A stretch of 64,000 nucleotides of DNA from Saccharomonospora piscinae. GTDB taxonomy: Bacteria; Actinomycetota; Actinomycetes; Mycobacteriales; Pseudonocardiaceae. Location of the stretch: positions 447,547 through 511,546 of the forward strand of contig NZ_VCEK01000003.1 in the NCBI RefSeq assembly GCF_005862235.1. The letters run 5' to 3'. Shown one piece after another: positions 47,323-57,388 of this stretch (within the stretch, counting starts at the first letter, position 1; the number at the start of each line of letters is the position of its first letter). The position numbers and the translations under genes are program-made. The notes below the pieces were generated by a model, which saw only the letters and a program-made list of their open reading frames with translations, was not told where the DNA came from and made no database searches.

Positions 47323-47960
47323 CGACGAGACGGGTCGCAATCACCATAGCTTTTCTCGGGGTCGCTACAAGTGCGGGCGCGTGCTCGAACGTTGAGTCTG
47401 GGACGCCGTCCGCCCACGACTCTGCGGCTCCTTCTGGTACCACGTCGTCTGCAGTGGCTATCCCGCAGCAACTTGATCTGCAATCGTACACATCGGATCC
47501 TTGCGCACTTCTTCCTGAGCAACTTCTGTCGTCGCTCCGCTATGCACCCGAAGGGGACGTCACCTTGCCAGGTGACGAATCGTTCTCGCAAGAAGTGGCA
47601 GGAATGAGTGGACCTTACTGCGGCTGGAAGTCCGAAGAAGGTGCTGCAAGAACCTTGACCCTGACGTTGCTGACTTCGGAATTCACTCAGGGTGAGAACG
47701 TATTTTCGCGCGCCCGCGAGCTGCACTCGCAGGGCGCGCTAACGCTGTGGGAAGAACTCGACGTATCGGAGTACCCTGCAGCCTATTGGGGCATCCAAGA
47801 CAATCGTCAGCGAGGTGACTGTGCTCTGCTCGTCGCGGTCTCTGACCAGGACTTTCTGGCTGTTAGCGCGGACATGTACCTCGAAGAGCCTGAGTCCGCA
47901 TGTCTTGACGTTGAAAGTGTGACCAAGAGCGCGATCGACAATCTGCGGGAAGGGAGCTGA
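47319..47960 (+). CDS. DUF3558 family lipoprotein
   Basis: A 213-residue predicted lipoprotein with signal and C22 (SAGAC, an imperfect lipobox). The DUF3558 core appears as SYTSDPCALLPEQLLSSL, then GPYCGWKSEEGA and GDCALLVAVSDQDFLAV; the cysteines probably form disulfides. The function is unknown; the family is expanded in Pseudonocardiaceae. It overlaps the preceding gene by 4 bases and ends 1 base before the PPE-like gene. Its G+C is clearly lower than its neighbours, suggesting acquisition or relaxed codon use. Confidence 0.75.
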   Translation: MTTRRVAITIAFLGVATSAGACSNVESGTPSAHDSAAPSGTTSSAVAIPQQLDLQSYTSDPCALLPEQLLSSLRYAPEGDVTLPGDESFSQEVAGMSGPYCGWKSEEGAARTLTLTLLTSEFTQGENVFSRARELHSQGALTLWEELDVSEYPAAYWGIQDNRQRGDCALLVAVSDQDFLAVSADMYLEEPESACLDVESVTKSAIDNLREGS

Positions 47961-47961
47961 C

Positions 47962-49191
47962 GTGGGCGGGATGCGGGGAGATGAGATCTACCACAACTTC
48001 GCGAACGCACCCGGGACCGGCGGGTTGGAGGGGTTCGCCGACGTGCTCGTCGAATTGCGGCGGAGTTATCAGGAACGTGCGCAGGCGATCAAGCAGATCC
48101 AGGAGCGGATGCAGGCGGGGTGGGCCGGGGATGCCGGAGCCGCCGCGTCGGCCGGCGCGGGGCCGTTGACGCCCGCGTTGCACGAGTCGGCGGAGAACAT
48201 GGAGCGCACGTTCGGTTCCGTCACGTCGCAGGCGGCGGCGTGGAACCAGGCGGCGAACTCGGTGGAGCCGGTGCCGTTCGCTCCGCAGGAGCCGAGCGTC
48301 TGGGACGACATCACGAGCTTCGGCGGGGCGTCGGACACGTTCGAGGAGAACCTCGCGAAGCACAACGCCGTGGCCCAGCGCAACGTCGACGTCATGTCGC
48401 GCTACGAGGCCGCCACGTCGGCCAACCAGGACTTTCCCCGCAGCTACACCACGCTGCCGTCGAGCGGCGCCGCGATCACGGTGGCGAGTGCCGCGCCGGG
48501 CGCGGTGAGTACCGAGATGTCCGCCGCTCCCGACGTGCGGTCGGGCACGTCCGGGGTGACCGGCACACCCACGACGAGCGGCGCTGCGCCGGTCAACGGT
48601 TCCGCCGGGTTCACCCCGCGGCCGGGGCCGTCGTCCGGCGGCGGCATTTCGCCCACCACGCCGGGTGTGCCGGGGGGCGGCGGTGGAGGCACGTCCCCGC
48701 CCTCGACGACGCCGGGTCCCGGGCTGGCCGGCACGACTCCGGTGCGGCCGGGGCAGGACCCGGCCCGGCCCGGTCCCGGCAGGACCGCGAACCCACGCAC
48801 GCCGACGGGGCGTGGCGGTTCGCTCTCGGACCGCGCCGGAAGCCGGTTGTACGGCGGCAAGCCCGCCGCGGGGTCGGCTCCCACCGGTGGCCAGGGCGGT
48901 ACCGGTGCGCGGGTCGGTGACGGGGCCGCGAAGGGCGGTCCGCTCGGCGCCGGTCGTGGCACGGGCACGGGGGCCGTGGGTGGTGCCGCGATGGGCGACG
49001 CCGCGGCTCGGGGTGCCGCGGGGGGCGCCGGTGGGCGTGGCGCCGGGGCCCCGATGGGTGCCGGTGCGGGCCGTGGTCAGGGCGACGAGGACAAGGAACA
49101 CCAGCGCGCCGCGTATCTCCAGGAGAACGACCCCGACGAGGCGTTCATCGGCGATCTCGGCAAGACCGCGCCTCCGGTGATCGGCGAGTGA
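47962..49191 (+). CDS. PPE-like protein with Gly/Pro/Thr-rich tail
   Basis: A 409-residue protein. The N-terminal ~180 residues form a helical bundle resembling PPE proteins, with the WxG-type turn QAGWAGDAG and a four-helix pattern (LVELRRSYQERAQAIKQI; HESAENMERTFGSVTSQA). From about residue 190 the chain is Gly/Pro/Thr/Ala-rich repeat-like sequence without fold. It likely pairs with the PE-like protein and is the client of the EspG gene that overlaps its stop by 4 bases (GTGA). The start is the GTG at 47962. Confidence 0.6.
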   Translation: MGGMRGDEIYHNFANAPGTGGLEGFADVLVELRRSYQERAQAIKQIQERMQAGWAGDAGAAASAGAGPLTPALHESAENMERTFGSVTSQAAAWNQAANSVEPVPFAPQEPSVWDDITSFGGASDTFEENLAKHNAVAQRNVDVMSRYEAATSANQDFPRSYTTLPSSGAAITVASAAPGAVSTEMSAAPDVRSGTSGVTGTPTTSGAAPVNGSAGFTPRPGPSSGGGISPTTPGVPGGGGGGTSPPSTTPGPGLAGTTPVRPGQDPARPGPGRTANPRTPTGRGGSLSDRAGSRLYGGKPAAGSAPTGGQGGTGARVGDGAAKGGPLGAGRGTGTGAVGGAAMGDAAARGAAGGAGGRGAGAPMGAGAGRGQGDEDKEHQRAAYLQENDPDEAFIGDLGKTAPPVIGE

Positions 49192-49946
49192 ACGCGGACG
49201 CGATCGAGCTGTCCGTCGGTGCGCTGGCGAGCGTGGCCGAACGGGAGGGTCTGGGATCACCGCACCTGACGCTGCAACCCGAGCCGATGTGGTTGCCGCG
49301 CGAGGATCTGGCGGCGGCGCGGGCCGCGGTGGACGGGGAACTGGCAGCTGCGGGGTTGCTGGACGGGCGCGGCAGGCTGGACCCGGACTTCCGGGACTGG
49401 CTTCCCGTGCTGACCACCGCGGCCATCGAGTACTACGGCTGGATGACCCACGAGGGCGCCCCGTTCAGTGTGCTGGCCGCGTCGCGGGGTCTGCTGGGCG
49501 TGGTCGCGGTGCGGCGCGGTGACAGGATCACGCTCGCCCCGGCCGATCACACGGTGCTGCCTGCCGAGCTGGCGGCGCGGCTGCCCGAGGTGAGCCCGGG
49601 TGGTGGCACCCGTTGGGCCGTGCGCGTCTCGGACTTCGAGGAGGGCAGGCGGGACACCCATCGGGACCGCTCGGTCGCCGCGATCGTCGCCGAGATCTCC
49701 AAGGTGGTCGAGCGAGAGACCACCGGAGGCGGCGAGTTGTACGTCGCGGAGCGCGACCCGGCGGGCCGCCGTCGCTCGCTGCGAAGGCCGTTGCACTACG
49801 TGGACACCGACTGGGGCCGTTACGTGAACTACCGGGTCAGCGTGGGCGACGAGGACGAGTTCCGGGTTCAGCCCGCCGACGCGGCGACGGTGGCGGCGAC
49901 GCTGGAGTCGCTGCGCGGGCAGCTCACGACCGCCCAGCGGGTGTGA
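49188..49946 (+). CDS. EspG family type VII secretion chaperone
   Basis: A 252-residue cytosolic protein of the EspG family, which binds PPE proteins and keeps PE-PPE pairs soluble before ESX secretion. Family segments include EYYGWMTHEGAPFSVLAASR, RGDRITLAPADHTVL and GRYVNYRVSVGDEDEFRVQP. It starts at GTG 49188, overlapping the PPE-like stop. No ESX core gene (eccC, eccD, mycP) is in the window, so the machinery must be elsewhere. Confidence 0.8.
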   Translation: MNADAIELSVGALASVAEREGLGSPHLTLQPEPMWLPREDLAAARAAVDGELAAAGLLDGRGRLDPDFRDWLPVLTTAAIEYYGWMTHEGAPFSVLAASRGLLGVVAVRRGDRITLAPADHTVLPAELAARLPEVSPGGGTRWAVRVSDFEEGRRDTHRDRSVAAIVAEISKVVERETTGGGELYVAERDPAGRRRSLRRPLHYVDTDWGRYVNYRVSVGDEDEFRVQPADAATVAATLESLRGQLTTAQRV

Positions 49947-49949
49947 GCG

Positions 49950-50720
49950 TCACCGGCGGCGGCGGACCAGGTCGAAACACACCACCGCCGCCGCCGCCGA
50001 CACGTTGAGCGATTCGACCTCGCCTGGCATGGGGATCGACACCCAGCCCGCGGCCAGCCGGGCCACCTCGTCGCCGACTCCCGTGGTCTCGCCGCCCAGC
50101 ACGAACGCGGTGCGGGGCGGAAAGTCCAGATCGAACAGCGACTTCGCGCCGGTGTCGGGGCGCGTTCCGAGCGCGTACACGGCGTAGCCGGCTTCGGTGA
50201 GCAGCTCGGCGGCCTCCGCCGCCGTCGCGCACCGCAGGACCGGGGCGCGAAACGCCACCCCGGCGGACGCCTTCACGACCAGCGGGTCGAGCGCGGCGAC
50301 GCCCCGGCGCGGCACCACCACACCGGGCACTCCCGCCGCGGTGGCGGTGCGCAGAATCATCCCCACGTTCGCGGAGGTCGTGACGCCGTCCAGCACCAGC
50401 AGCGGCGCGGGTGGTGTCCCTCCCTCCAGCGCGGTCGCCAGCGGGCGCATCCGGGGCGCGAGGACGTCGGCGAGGACACCCTGGTCCTGTTTGCCGTTTC
50501 CGGCGAGCACCTTGACCCGGTGGGCGGTGGCGCGCTGGACCGGCACGCCGCGCTGCGCGGCGGCGCGGTGGATCTCGGCGACGGAAGTGCCGCGTGCGCT
50601 CTCGGCCACGATCACTTTGTCGACATCGAGGCTCGGGTCGCTCAGCGCCTCCAGTACCGGTTTGCGGCCGTAGACGGTGAGGAACCGGTCCTTCGGCGAC
50701 GTCGCCTGCTTGTCACCCAC
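49950..50720 (-). CDS. TrmH/SpoU-family rRNA methyltransferase
   Basis: A 256-residue 2'-O-methyltransferase with the trefoil-knot fold, probably acting on 23S rRNA at G2251 (RlmB-like) or a similar site. It has an N-terminal RNA-binding domain (TVYGRKPVLEALSDPSLDV) and SAM-knot motifs LDGVTTSANVGMILRTA, FVLGGETTGVGDEV and IPMPGEVESLNVSAAAAV. It ends 3 bases after EspG stops on the opposite strand. The start is ATG 50720; the N-terminus is polar. Confidence 0.85.
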   Translation of the reverse strand: MGDKQATSPKDRFLTVYGRKPVLEALSDPSLDVDKVIVAESARGTSVAEIHRAAAQRGVPVQRATAHRVKVLAGNGKQDQGVLADVLAPRMRPLATALEGGTPPAPLLVLDGVTTSANVGMILRTATAAGVPGVVVPRRGVAALDPLVVKASAGVAFRAPVLRCATAAEAAELLTEAGYAVYALGTRPDTGAKSLFDLDFPPRTAFVLGGETTGVGDEVARLAAGWVSIPMPGEVESLNVSAAAAVVCFDLVRRRR

Positions 50721-50808
50721 GGGCCCAGTCTCCCACCACGGGGCCGGGTCGCCGTCCGCCGGGCCGTGGCTCTCGGCGGTCGGGACGCGAGTCTGTCAGG
50801 ATCGCGTC

Positions 50809-52221
50809 ATGGCCGATCGTCTCTCCGCACTCGACGCCTCCTTCCTCTACGTGGAGGAGCCGTTCGTGCCGATGCACGTGGGGAGTGTGGCGATCCTGCG
50901 GCGGCGGGATCTCGACTACGCGCGGGTGCTCGCGCTGGTGGCGCGGCGACTGTCGTATCTGCCGCGCTACCGGCAGTACGTCGAGTTCGTGCCGGGGCAT
51001 CTCGCGAGGCCGGTGTGGGTGGACGACGCCGATTTCGATGTCAGCTACCACGTGCGCCGTTCGGCCCTGCCCGCGCCGGGCAGCGACGCCCAGCTCTTCG
51101 AGCTGGTGGCGCGGTTGCTGGCGCGCCCGTTGGACCGGGACCGCCCGCTGTGGGAGCTGTACGTGGTGGAGGGCGTCGACGGCGACGGGGTCGCGCTGGT
51201 GACCAAGACTCACCAGTCGCTCGTGAACGGCACGGAGACGATCGATCTCGCGCAGCTCATCCTGGACGACGAGCCCGCGGGCGGTGTGGGGGACGGTGGC
51301 GACGAGGCGGAGGCGTGGCGGGGTGCGGCGCGTCCGGGGCGGGTCCGGCTGCTGCTCGACGCCGTCACCGACAGCCTGCGGGGGCCGGGGGAGGTCGTGG
51401 AGAACGTGCGCAACGCGGCCCAGGATCTCTCCAGCACCGCGGGCCGGGTGCTCGACGTCGCAGGCGGGGTGGCCACCACGGTGCGCTCGCTCGTGCGGCC
51501 CGCGCCGCAGGGGCCGCTCAACGCCCCGGTCAGCGGGGGCCGGGTGTTCGCGGGCGTGTCCGCCGAACTCGCGGACCTGCGCACCATCCGGCAGCGGCAC
51601 GGCGGCACGGTGAACGACGTCGTCTTCGCCGTGATGGCCGGTGCGCTGCGGCAGTGGCTGCTGTCGCGGGGCGAGCCGCTGGAGCAGACGGCGACGGTGC
51701 GGGCACTCGTGCCGCTGGCGGTGCGCGGTCCGGACAGCGTCGGGTTCTCGTCGGTGGGGCTGCTGGACAACCGCGTCGATCCGTGCCTGGTGGATCTGCC
51801 GGTCGGTGAGCCTCATCCGGTTCTGCGGTTGCAGCACATCACGCACGCGATGGCGGAGGAGGTGCGGGCCCGCCGTTCGGTGGCGGCGAGGGCGATGGCG
51901 CGGGTCAGCGGGTTCGCCCCGGCCACCATGCACTCCCTGGCCGCGAGGGCCGCGAGTTCGCTGTCGGGCCGCATGTTCAACGTGGTGATCGCCAACTCGC
52001 CGGGGCCCCAGCACCCGCTGTTCGCGGGTCGGGCACGCTTGGAGCGGATCTACCCGGTGTTGCCGCTGTCGCGCGACCAGGCGCTGGCCGTCGGCGTGGC
52101 GTCGTACGACGGCGGGGTCTACTTCGGACTCAACGGTGATCGGAAGGCGCTGTCCGACATCCCGGTACTGGCGGGGACGATCAGCGAAGCGATCGAGGAA
52201 CTGAAAGGGACGGACTGGTGA
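50809..52221 (+). CDS. WS/DGAT-like acyltransferase with altered catalytic motif
   Basis: A 470-residue member of the wax ester synthase/diacylglycerol acyltransferase family. The N-terminus LSALDASFLYVEEPFVPMHV and the C-terminal VVIANSPGPQHPLFAGRA are typical. The catalytic HHxxxDG motif is replaced by HQSLVNG (residues 135-141): the second histidine is Gln and the aspartate is Asn. Activity as a normal acyltransferase is therefore doubtful. ATG 50809 is chosen. It overlaps the next gene by 4 bases. Confidence 0.8.
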   Translation: MADRLSALDASFLYVEEPFVPMHVGSVAILRRRDLDYARVLALVARRLSYLPRYRQYVEFVPGHLARPVWVDDADFDVSYHVRRSALPAPGSDAQLFELVARLLARPLDRDRPLWELYVVEGVDGDGVALVTKTHQSLVNGTETIDLAQLILDDEPAGGVGDGGDEAEAWRGAARPGRVRLLLDAVTDSLRGPGEVVENVRNAAQDLSSTAGRVLDVAGGVATTVRSLVRPAPQGPLNAPVSGGRVFAGVSAELADLRTIRQRHGGTVNDVVFAVMAGALRQWLLSRGEPLEQTATVRALVPLAVRGPDSVGFSSVGLLDNRVDPCLVDLPVGEPHPVLRLQHITHAMAEEVRARRSVAARAMARVSGFAPATMHSLAARAASSLSGRMFNVVIANSPGPQHPLFAGRARLERIYPVLPLSRDQALAVGVASYDGGVYFGLNGDRKALSDIPVLAGTISEAIEELKGTDW

Positions 52222-52730
52222 GGATCTACGTGCCTGCCACCATCGGCATGCTGCGGCACCTGCTCGACGCGGGAGAACTGTCGCCCGTGGGCGGCACGGC
52301 GTTCGCCCTGACTCCCACGTTGCGGGAGTCCTACACCAGCGGGTCGACGGAGGAGCTGGAGTACGCGGCCCTGACCGACGCGGCGCGCGCATCGCTGCGG
52401 CTGTTGTCCGTCGACCACGAGCCGGACGCCGCCGACGCGAAGGAGCCGCCCCGGCGGGCGGTCCTGTCGGCCGACGTCGACGACGTGACGTTGCGGCCGG
52501 ACCTCGACGACGCCGTGGTGCGCGTCGCCGGTCCGGTCCCGCTGGCCGCCGTCGCGGCGATCCACGTGGACACGCCGGAGGCGGAGGCGGCGGTGCTGGC
52601 CGCGGCGGCCGTCATCGACGACGCCGACCTAGGCGACGAGGACGCCGAGCTGGCACTCGGCGACGTCGAGGATCACGAGCTGGCCTGGTACGCGGCGCAG
52701 GAGCTGCCGTTCCTGCTCGAACTCATGTAA
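52218..52730 (+). CDS. DUF6912-like conserved protein
   Basis: A 170-residue actinobacterial protein of unknown function. It starts MRIYVPATIGMLRHLLDAGE and has an acidic C-terminal half (DDADLGDEDAELALGDVEDH) ending HELAWYAAQELPFLLEL, as in the DUF6912 family. It begins at GTG 52218 within the preceding stop codon region. Nothing indicates an enzyme. Confidence 0.65.
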   Translation: MRIYVPATIGMLRHLLDAGELSPVGGTAFALTPTLRESYTSGSTEELEYAALTDAARASLRLLSVDHEPDAADAKEPPRRAVLSADVDDVTLRPDLDDAVVRVAGPVPLAAVAAIHVDTPEAEAAVLAAAAVIDDADLGDEDAELALGDVEDHELAWYAAQELPFLLELM

Positions 52731-52786
52731 GCATGGGACCTGCGCACCGCTCACAAGGCGGATCAACACGGAAGGCGAGACACACC

Positions 52787-54415
<1,629 letters not shown>

Positions 54416-54420
54416 CACCG

Positions 54421-54466
54421 CACATGAGAAACGCCCCGGCCGACCGGCCGGGGCGTTTCTCATGTG
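54421..54466. terminator. Bidirectional terminator between pruA and the lipoprotein gene
   Basis: Perfect 22-bp arms (54421-54442 with 54445-54466) around AC. It starts 5 bases after the pruA stop and lies between convergent genes. The stem carries runs AAACG/CGTTT at its base. Confidence 0.9.
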
Positions 54467-54482
54467 GTGCCGGGAGCCGACG

Positions 54483-55295
54483 TCAGTTCGTCGGCATCTC
54501 GCCGACCTGCTCGGCCGGGGGAGCCTCCACGTCGACCTGGGTTCCCCAGTCGCTGTACTTCATGACCATCTTCATGTTGCCGGACATACCGGACTGCTGG
54601 CCCAGCGACGACATGTCCATCTCGATCTGGACGGGCAGGTTCTCGCCGTTGAGGTACAGCTCCATCGGGATCATGGTGCCTTCGGGGATGGAACCGGCGC
54701 CCGCCGCGTCGTCACCCAGCATCCCGCTGGCCTTGGAGAGGTCCATCTGGATGGTGTAGTGGGTGACGTCCTGGCCGTCGAGCTGGGTCTGCTCGGTGTT
54801 GGTGATCTCGCCACCGGCCTGCTCGATCTGCTCGAGCATCTTGGTGGGGTCGTTCTGCTCGGTCATCTGGTCGAAGTTCTGACCCATGGCCGCCGAGCTG
54901 TCCTCCGTGACCTTGATCCAGGGCTTGCTGGGGTCCGGGTTCATGTTCTCGGGCATCTGCATGTACATCGTCTGGTCGACGAAGATCATGTCGATGTCCA
55001 TGCCCTGCATGTTCATCGTCATGCTCATGCGGGTGTCGGCGCCGTCGTAGACGCCCTCGCCGTTGGCCTGCATCTTCATGCCGGCCATGTCCATCTCCAT
55101 GGAGAACTTCGACGACTTGCTGACGCTCGCCTGTTCCTGGGCGGACGCGACGAGCTGGGAGATGTCGCTGAACTGGGCGTTGTTCGCGTTGCCGCCCGAG
55201 CCGCCGTCGGCCGAGTTGGAGTCCGAGTCGCCGCCGCAGGCGCTGAGCGCCAGGGCCAGTGCGACGCCGCCCGCTGCGAGAACAGAGGTGCGCAT
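54483..55295 (-). CDS. Secreted lipoprotein with methionine-rich strands
   Basis: A 270-residue lipoprotein (lipobox LSAC, C20). The mature part resembles the LprG/LppX/LolA-type half-barrel: QANGEGVYDGADTRMSMTMN and DSSAAMGQNFDQMTEQND. It is unusually rich in methionine, in clusters such as MEMDMAGMKM and MSMTMNMQGMDIDM. A lipid-carrier or periplasmic chaperone role is likely by fold; copper or another soft-metal role is only a thought. ATG 55295 is followed by a normal signal peptide. Confidence 0.75.
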   Translation of the reverse strand: MRTSVLAAGGVALALALSACGGDSDSNSADGGSGGNANNAQFSDISQLVASAQEQASVSKSSKFSMEMDMAGMKMQANGEGVYDGADTRMSMTMNMQGMDIDMIFVDQTMYMQMPENMNPDPSKPWIKVTEDSSAAMGQNFDQMTEQNDPTKMLEQIEQAGGEITNTEQTQLDGQDVTHYTIQMDLSKASGMLGDDAAGAGSIPEGTMIPMELYLNGENLPVQIEMDMSSLGQQSGMSGNMKMVMKYSDWGTQVDVEAPPAEQVGEMPTN

Positions 55296-55318
55296 GAATC
55301 CCCCTTATGGAGAGTTGA

Positions 55319-55360
55319 GTCCGAGTGTCGAAATCTTCAGGCACTGTCTCTCACTCGGAC
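55319..55360. repeat. Inverted repeat upstream of the lipoprotein gene
   Basis: GTCCGAGTG (55319-55327) and CACTCGGAC (55352-55360) are perfect 9-base arms around 24 bases, 24 bases upstream of the lipoprotein start. Possible operator or leader structure. Confidence 0.35.
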
Positions 55361-55427
55361 GTGTAGTCGGCCCCCAGGGTTCCATGCCCGACCTCACAAG
55401 TTTCGTACACCCCGTGTGCTGCGGGGT

Positions 55428-56462
55428 TCAGACCTCCGCGCCGGTGCGCGAGATCAGCAGCCGCCGGAGTGATGCCAGCCGCGACGCGCGCGCCGCGCCC
55501 GAGGCGACGACGTCGTCGAGCGCGCAGTCGGGGTCCTCGTCGCCGCCCAGGTGACCGCAGTGCGGCGGGCACTCCTCCGCGGCCTCGGCGAACTCGGGAA
55601 ACGCCGCCACGACCTCGTCGGGGGTCACGTGGGCGAGTCCGAACGAGCGCACCCCCGGCGTGTCGATCACCCAGCCGCCGTCGGGCAGCGGCAGTGCGAC
55701 CGCGCTCACGGACGTGTGCCTGCCCTTGCCGACCGCGCTGACCTCCCCGATGGCCAGGTCCGCGCCCGGCACGACCCGGTTCACGAGAGTCGACTTGCCG
55801 ACGCCGGAATGGCCGACCAGCGCCGACACGCGGTCGCGAAGGGTCTCCCGCAACGCCGTGCTGTCCTCGTCGTGCCGGGTGACCACGGCGGGTACCCGAA
55901 GGTCGGCGTAGGAGTCGAGCAGCGGGTCGGGGCTGGCGAGGTCGGCCTTGGTCAGGCAGAGCACCGGGTCGAGCCCGCCGGTGTAGCAGGCGACGAGACA
56001 GCGGTCGAGAAAGCCCGTTCGCGGTTCGGGGTCGGCCAGCGACGTGACGATCAGTAGTTGCTCGGCGTTGGCGACCACCATGCGCTCGTAGGGATCGGTG
56101 TCGTCGGCGGTCCGGCGCAGCACGCTGGTGCGTGGCTCGACGCGCACCATTCTCGCCAGCGTGTCGGGCTTTCCGCTGACGTCTCCGACCAGGCCCACCC
56201 GGTCGCCGACGACGATCGGGGTGCGGCCGAGTTCCCTGGCCCGCATGGCGGTGACGATGCGATCGGGATCGCTGTTCACCGCGCACCGCCAGCGCCCCCG
56301 GTCGACGGCCACCACCATCGCGGGCACCGCGTCGGCGTGCGCGGGACGCCGCTTGCTGCGCGGCCGGGATCCCCGGCCGGGGCGGATCCGCACGTCACTC
56401 TCGTCCAGGCTGCGCCAGTCACTCTGCCGCCGGTCCCTGCGGGCCAACCGCCTGCCACCCAC
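55428..56462 (-). CDS. rsgA: Ribosome small-subunit-dependent GTPase RsgA
   Basis: Circularly permuted GTPase that helps mature the 30S subunit. In the 344-residue form from GTG 56462 the motifs appear in permuted order: G4 TKAD (171-174), G1 GHSGVGKS (217-224), G3 DTPG (267-270). The C-terminal zinc site is C298, C302, H304, C313. The N-terminus is a basic tail (RSKRRP) before the OB domain. In mycobacteria aroA precedes it; here the upstream position holds the divergent SRAP gene only, and aroA is absent. Confidence 0.92.
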   Translation of the reverse strand: MGGRRLARRDRRQSDWRSLDESDVRIRPGRGSRPRSKRRPAHADAVPAMVVAVDRGRWRCAVNSDPDRIVTAMRARELGRTPIVVGDRVGLVGDVSGKPDTLARMVRVEPRTSVLRRTADDTDPYERMVVANAEQLLIVTSLADPEPRTGFLDRCLVACYTGGLDPVLCLTKADLASPDPLLDSYADLRVPAVVTRHDEDSTALRETLRDRVSALVGHSGVGKSTLVNRVVPGADLAIGEVSAVGKGRHTSVSAVALPLPDGGWVIDTPGVRSFGLAHVTPDEVVAAFPEFAEAAEECPPHCGHLGGDEDPDCALDDVVASGAARASRLASLRRLLISRTGAEV

Positions 56463-56590
56463 TTCCCGTGTCCGTGTGCGCTGCTGCCGGGCGCGCTGCC
56501 CGTCATGGTCCCCCACGGCACTCGCCAGGGCCGGGCAACCGTGCCACGATGGCGGTCGGGCAGCGTGCACAGCGAGGGAGGCCGATACCG

Positions 56591-57388
56591 ATGTGTGGCC
56601 GTTACGCCGCCACCAAGGACCCCGCCACGTTGATGCGGGAGTTCGACGCGGTGGACGGTACCGAGGGTAAGGCTTCGGGCGCCGATTACAACGTCGCGCC
56701 GACGAAGAACGTCACCACCGTGGTCGAGCGCTATCCCCGCGACGCCGACGGCACCGTCCTGGAGGACGAGCCCGCGGTCCGTAGCCTGCGCGTCATGCGG
56801 TGGGGCCTCGTGCCGTTCTGGGCCAAGGATCCGTCGGTCGGCAGTCGGATGATCAACACGCGGGCGGAGACGGCGACGGAGAAGCCGTCGTTTCGCAAGG
56901 CGCTGTCGCGGCGGCGCTGCCTGGTGCCCGCCGACGGGTGGTTCGAGTGGAAGGCCACTCCGGCGGTGGAGGGCCGCAAGGCCGCCAAAGAGCCTTACTA
57001 CATGACCACGCAGGACGGCTCCTCGCTGGCGTTCGCGGGGCTGTGGGAGACGTGGCGGGACAAGGCCGAACCCGATGCCCCGCCGCTGATCACCTGCTCC
57101 GTGCTCACCACCCAGGCCGTGGGGCGCCTCGGCGACATTCACGACCGGATGCCGCTGGTTCTGCCGTCGGCACGGTGGCAGGACTGGCTCGACCCGGGAC
57201 GCACCGACGCGGCCGACCTCCTGACCCCACCGGAACGCGACTGGCTCGACGAACTCGAACTGCGCCCCGTGTCCACCAGGGTCAACAACGTGCGCAACAA
57301 CGGCCCCGACCTGGTCGACAGAGTGGCTCCGGAGGCCGCGGACCTGGACGCGGCGCAGGACGCGCTGTTCGACACGCCAAGCCGATGA
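56591..57388 (+). CDS. SRAP domain protein (YedK/HMCES-like)
   Basis: Forms a covalent thiazolidine crosslink with abasic sites in single-stranded DNA. The 265-residue protein begins MCGRYAA; Cys2 becomes the catalytic N-terminus. NTRAETATEKPSF, DGWFEW and IHDRMPLVLP supply the other conserved residues. The ATG at 56591 must be correct because Cys2 has to follow it. The stop overlaps the next gene by 4 bases. It is divergent from rsgA, the arrangement also found as Rv3226c-Rv3228. Confidence 0.9.
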   Translation: MCGRYAATKDPATLMREFDAVDGTEGKASGADYNVAPTKNVTTVVERYPRDADGTVLEDEPAVRSLRVMRWGLVPFWAKDPSVGSRMINTRAETATEKPSFRKALSRRRCLVPADGWFEWKATPAVEGRKAAKEPYYMTTQDGSSLAFAGLWETWRDKAEPDAPPLITCSVLTTQAVGRLGDIHDRMPLVLPSARWQDWLDPGRTDAADLLTPPERDWLDELELRPVSTRVNNVRNNGPDLVDRVAPEAADLDAAQDALFDTPSR

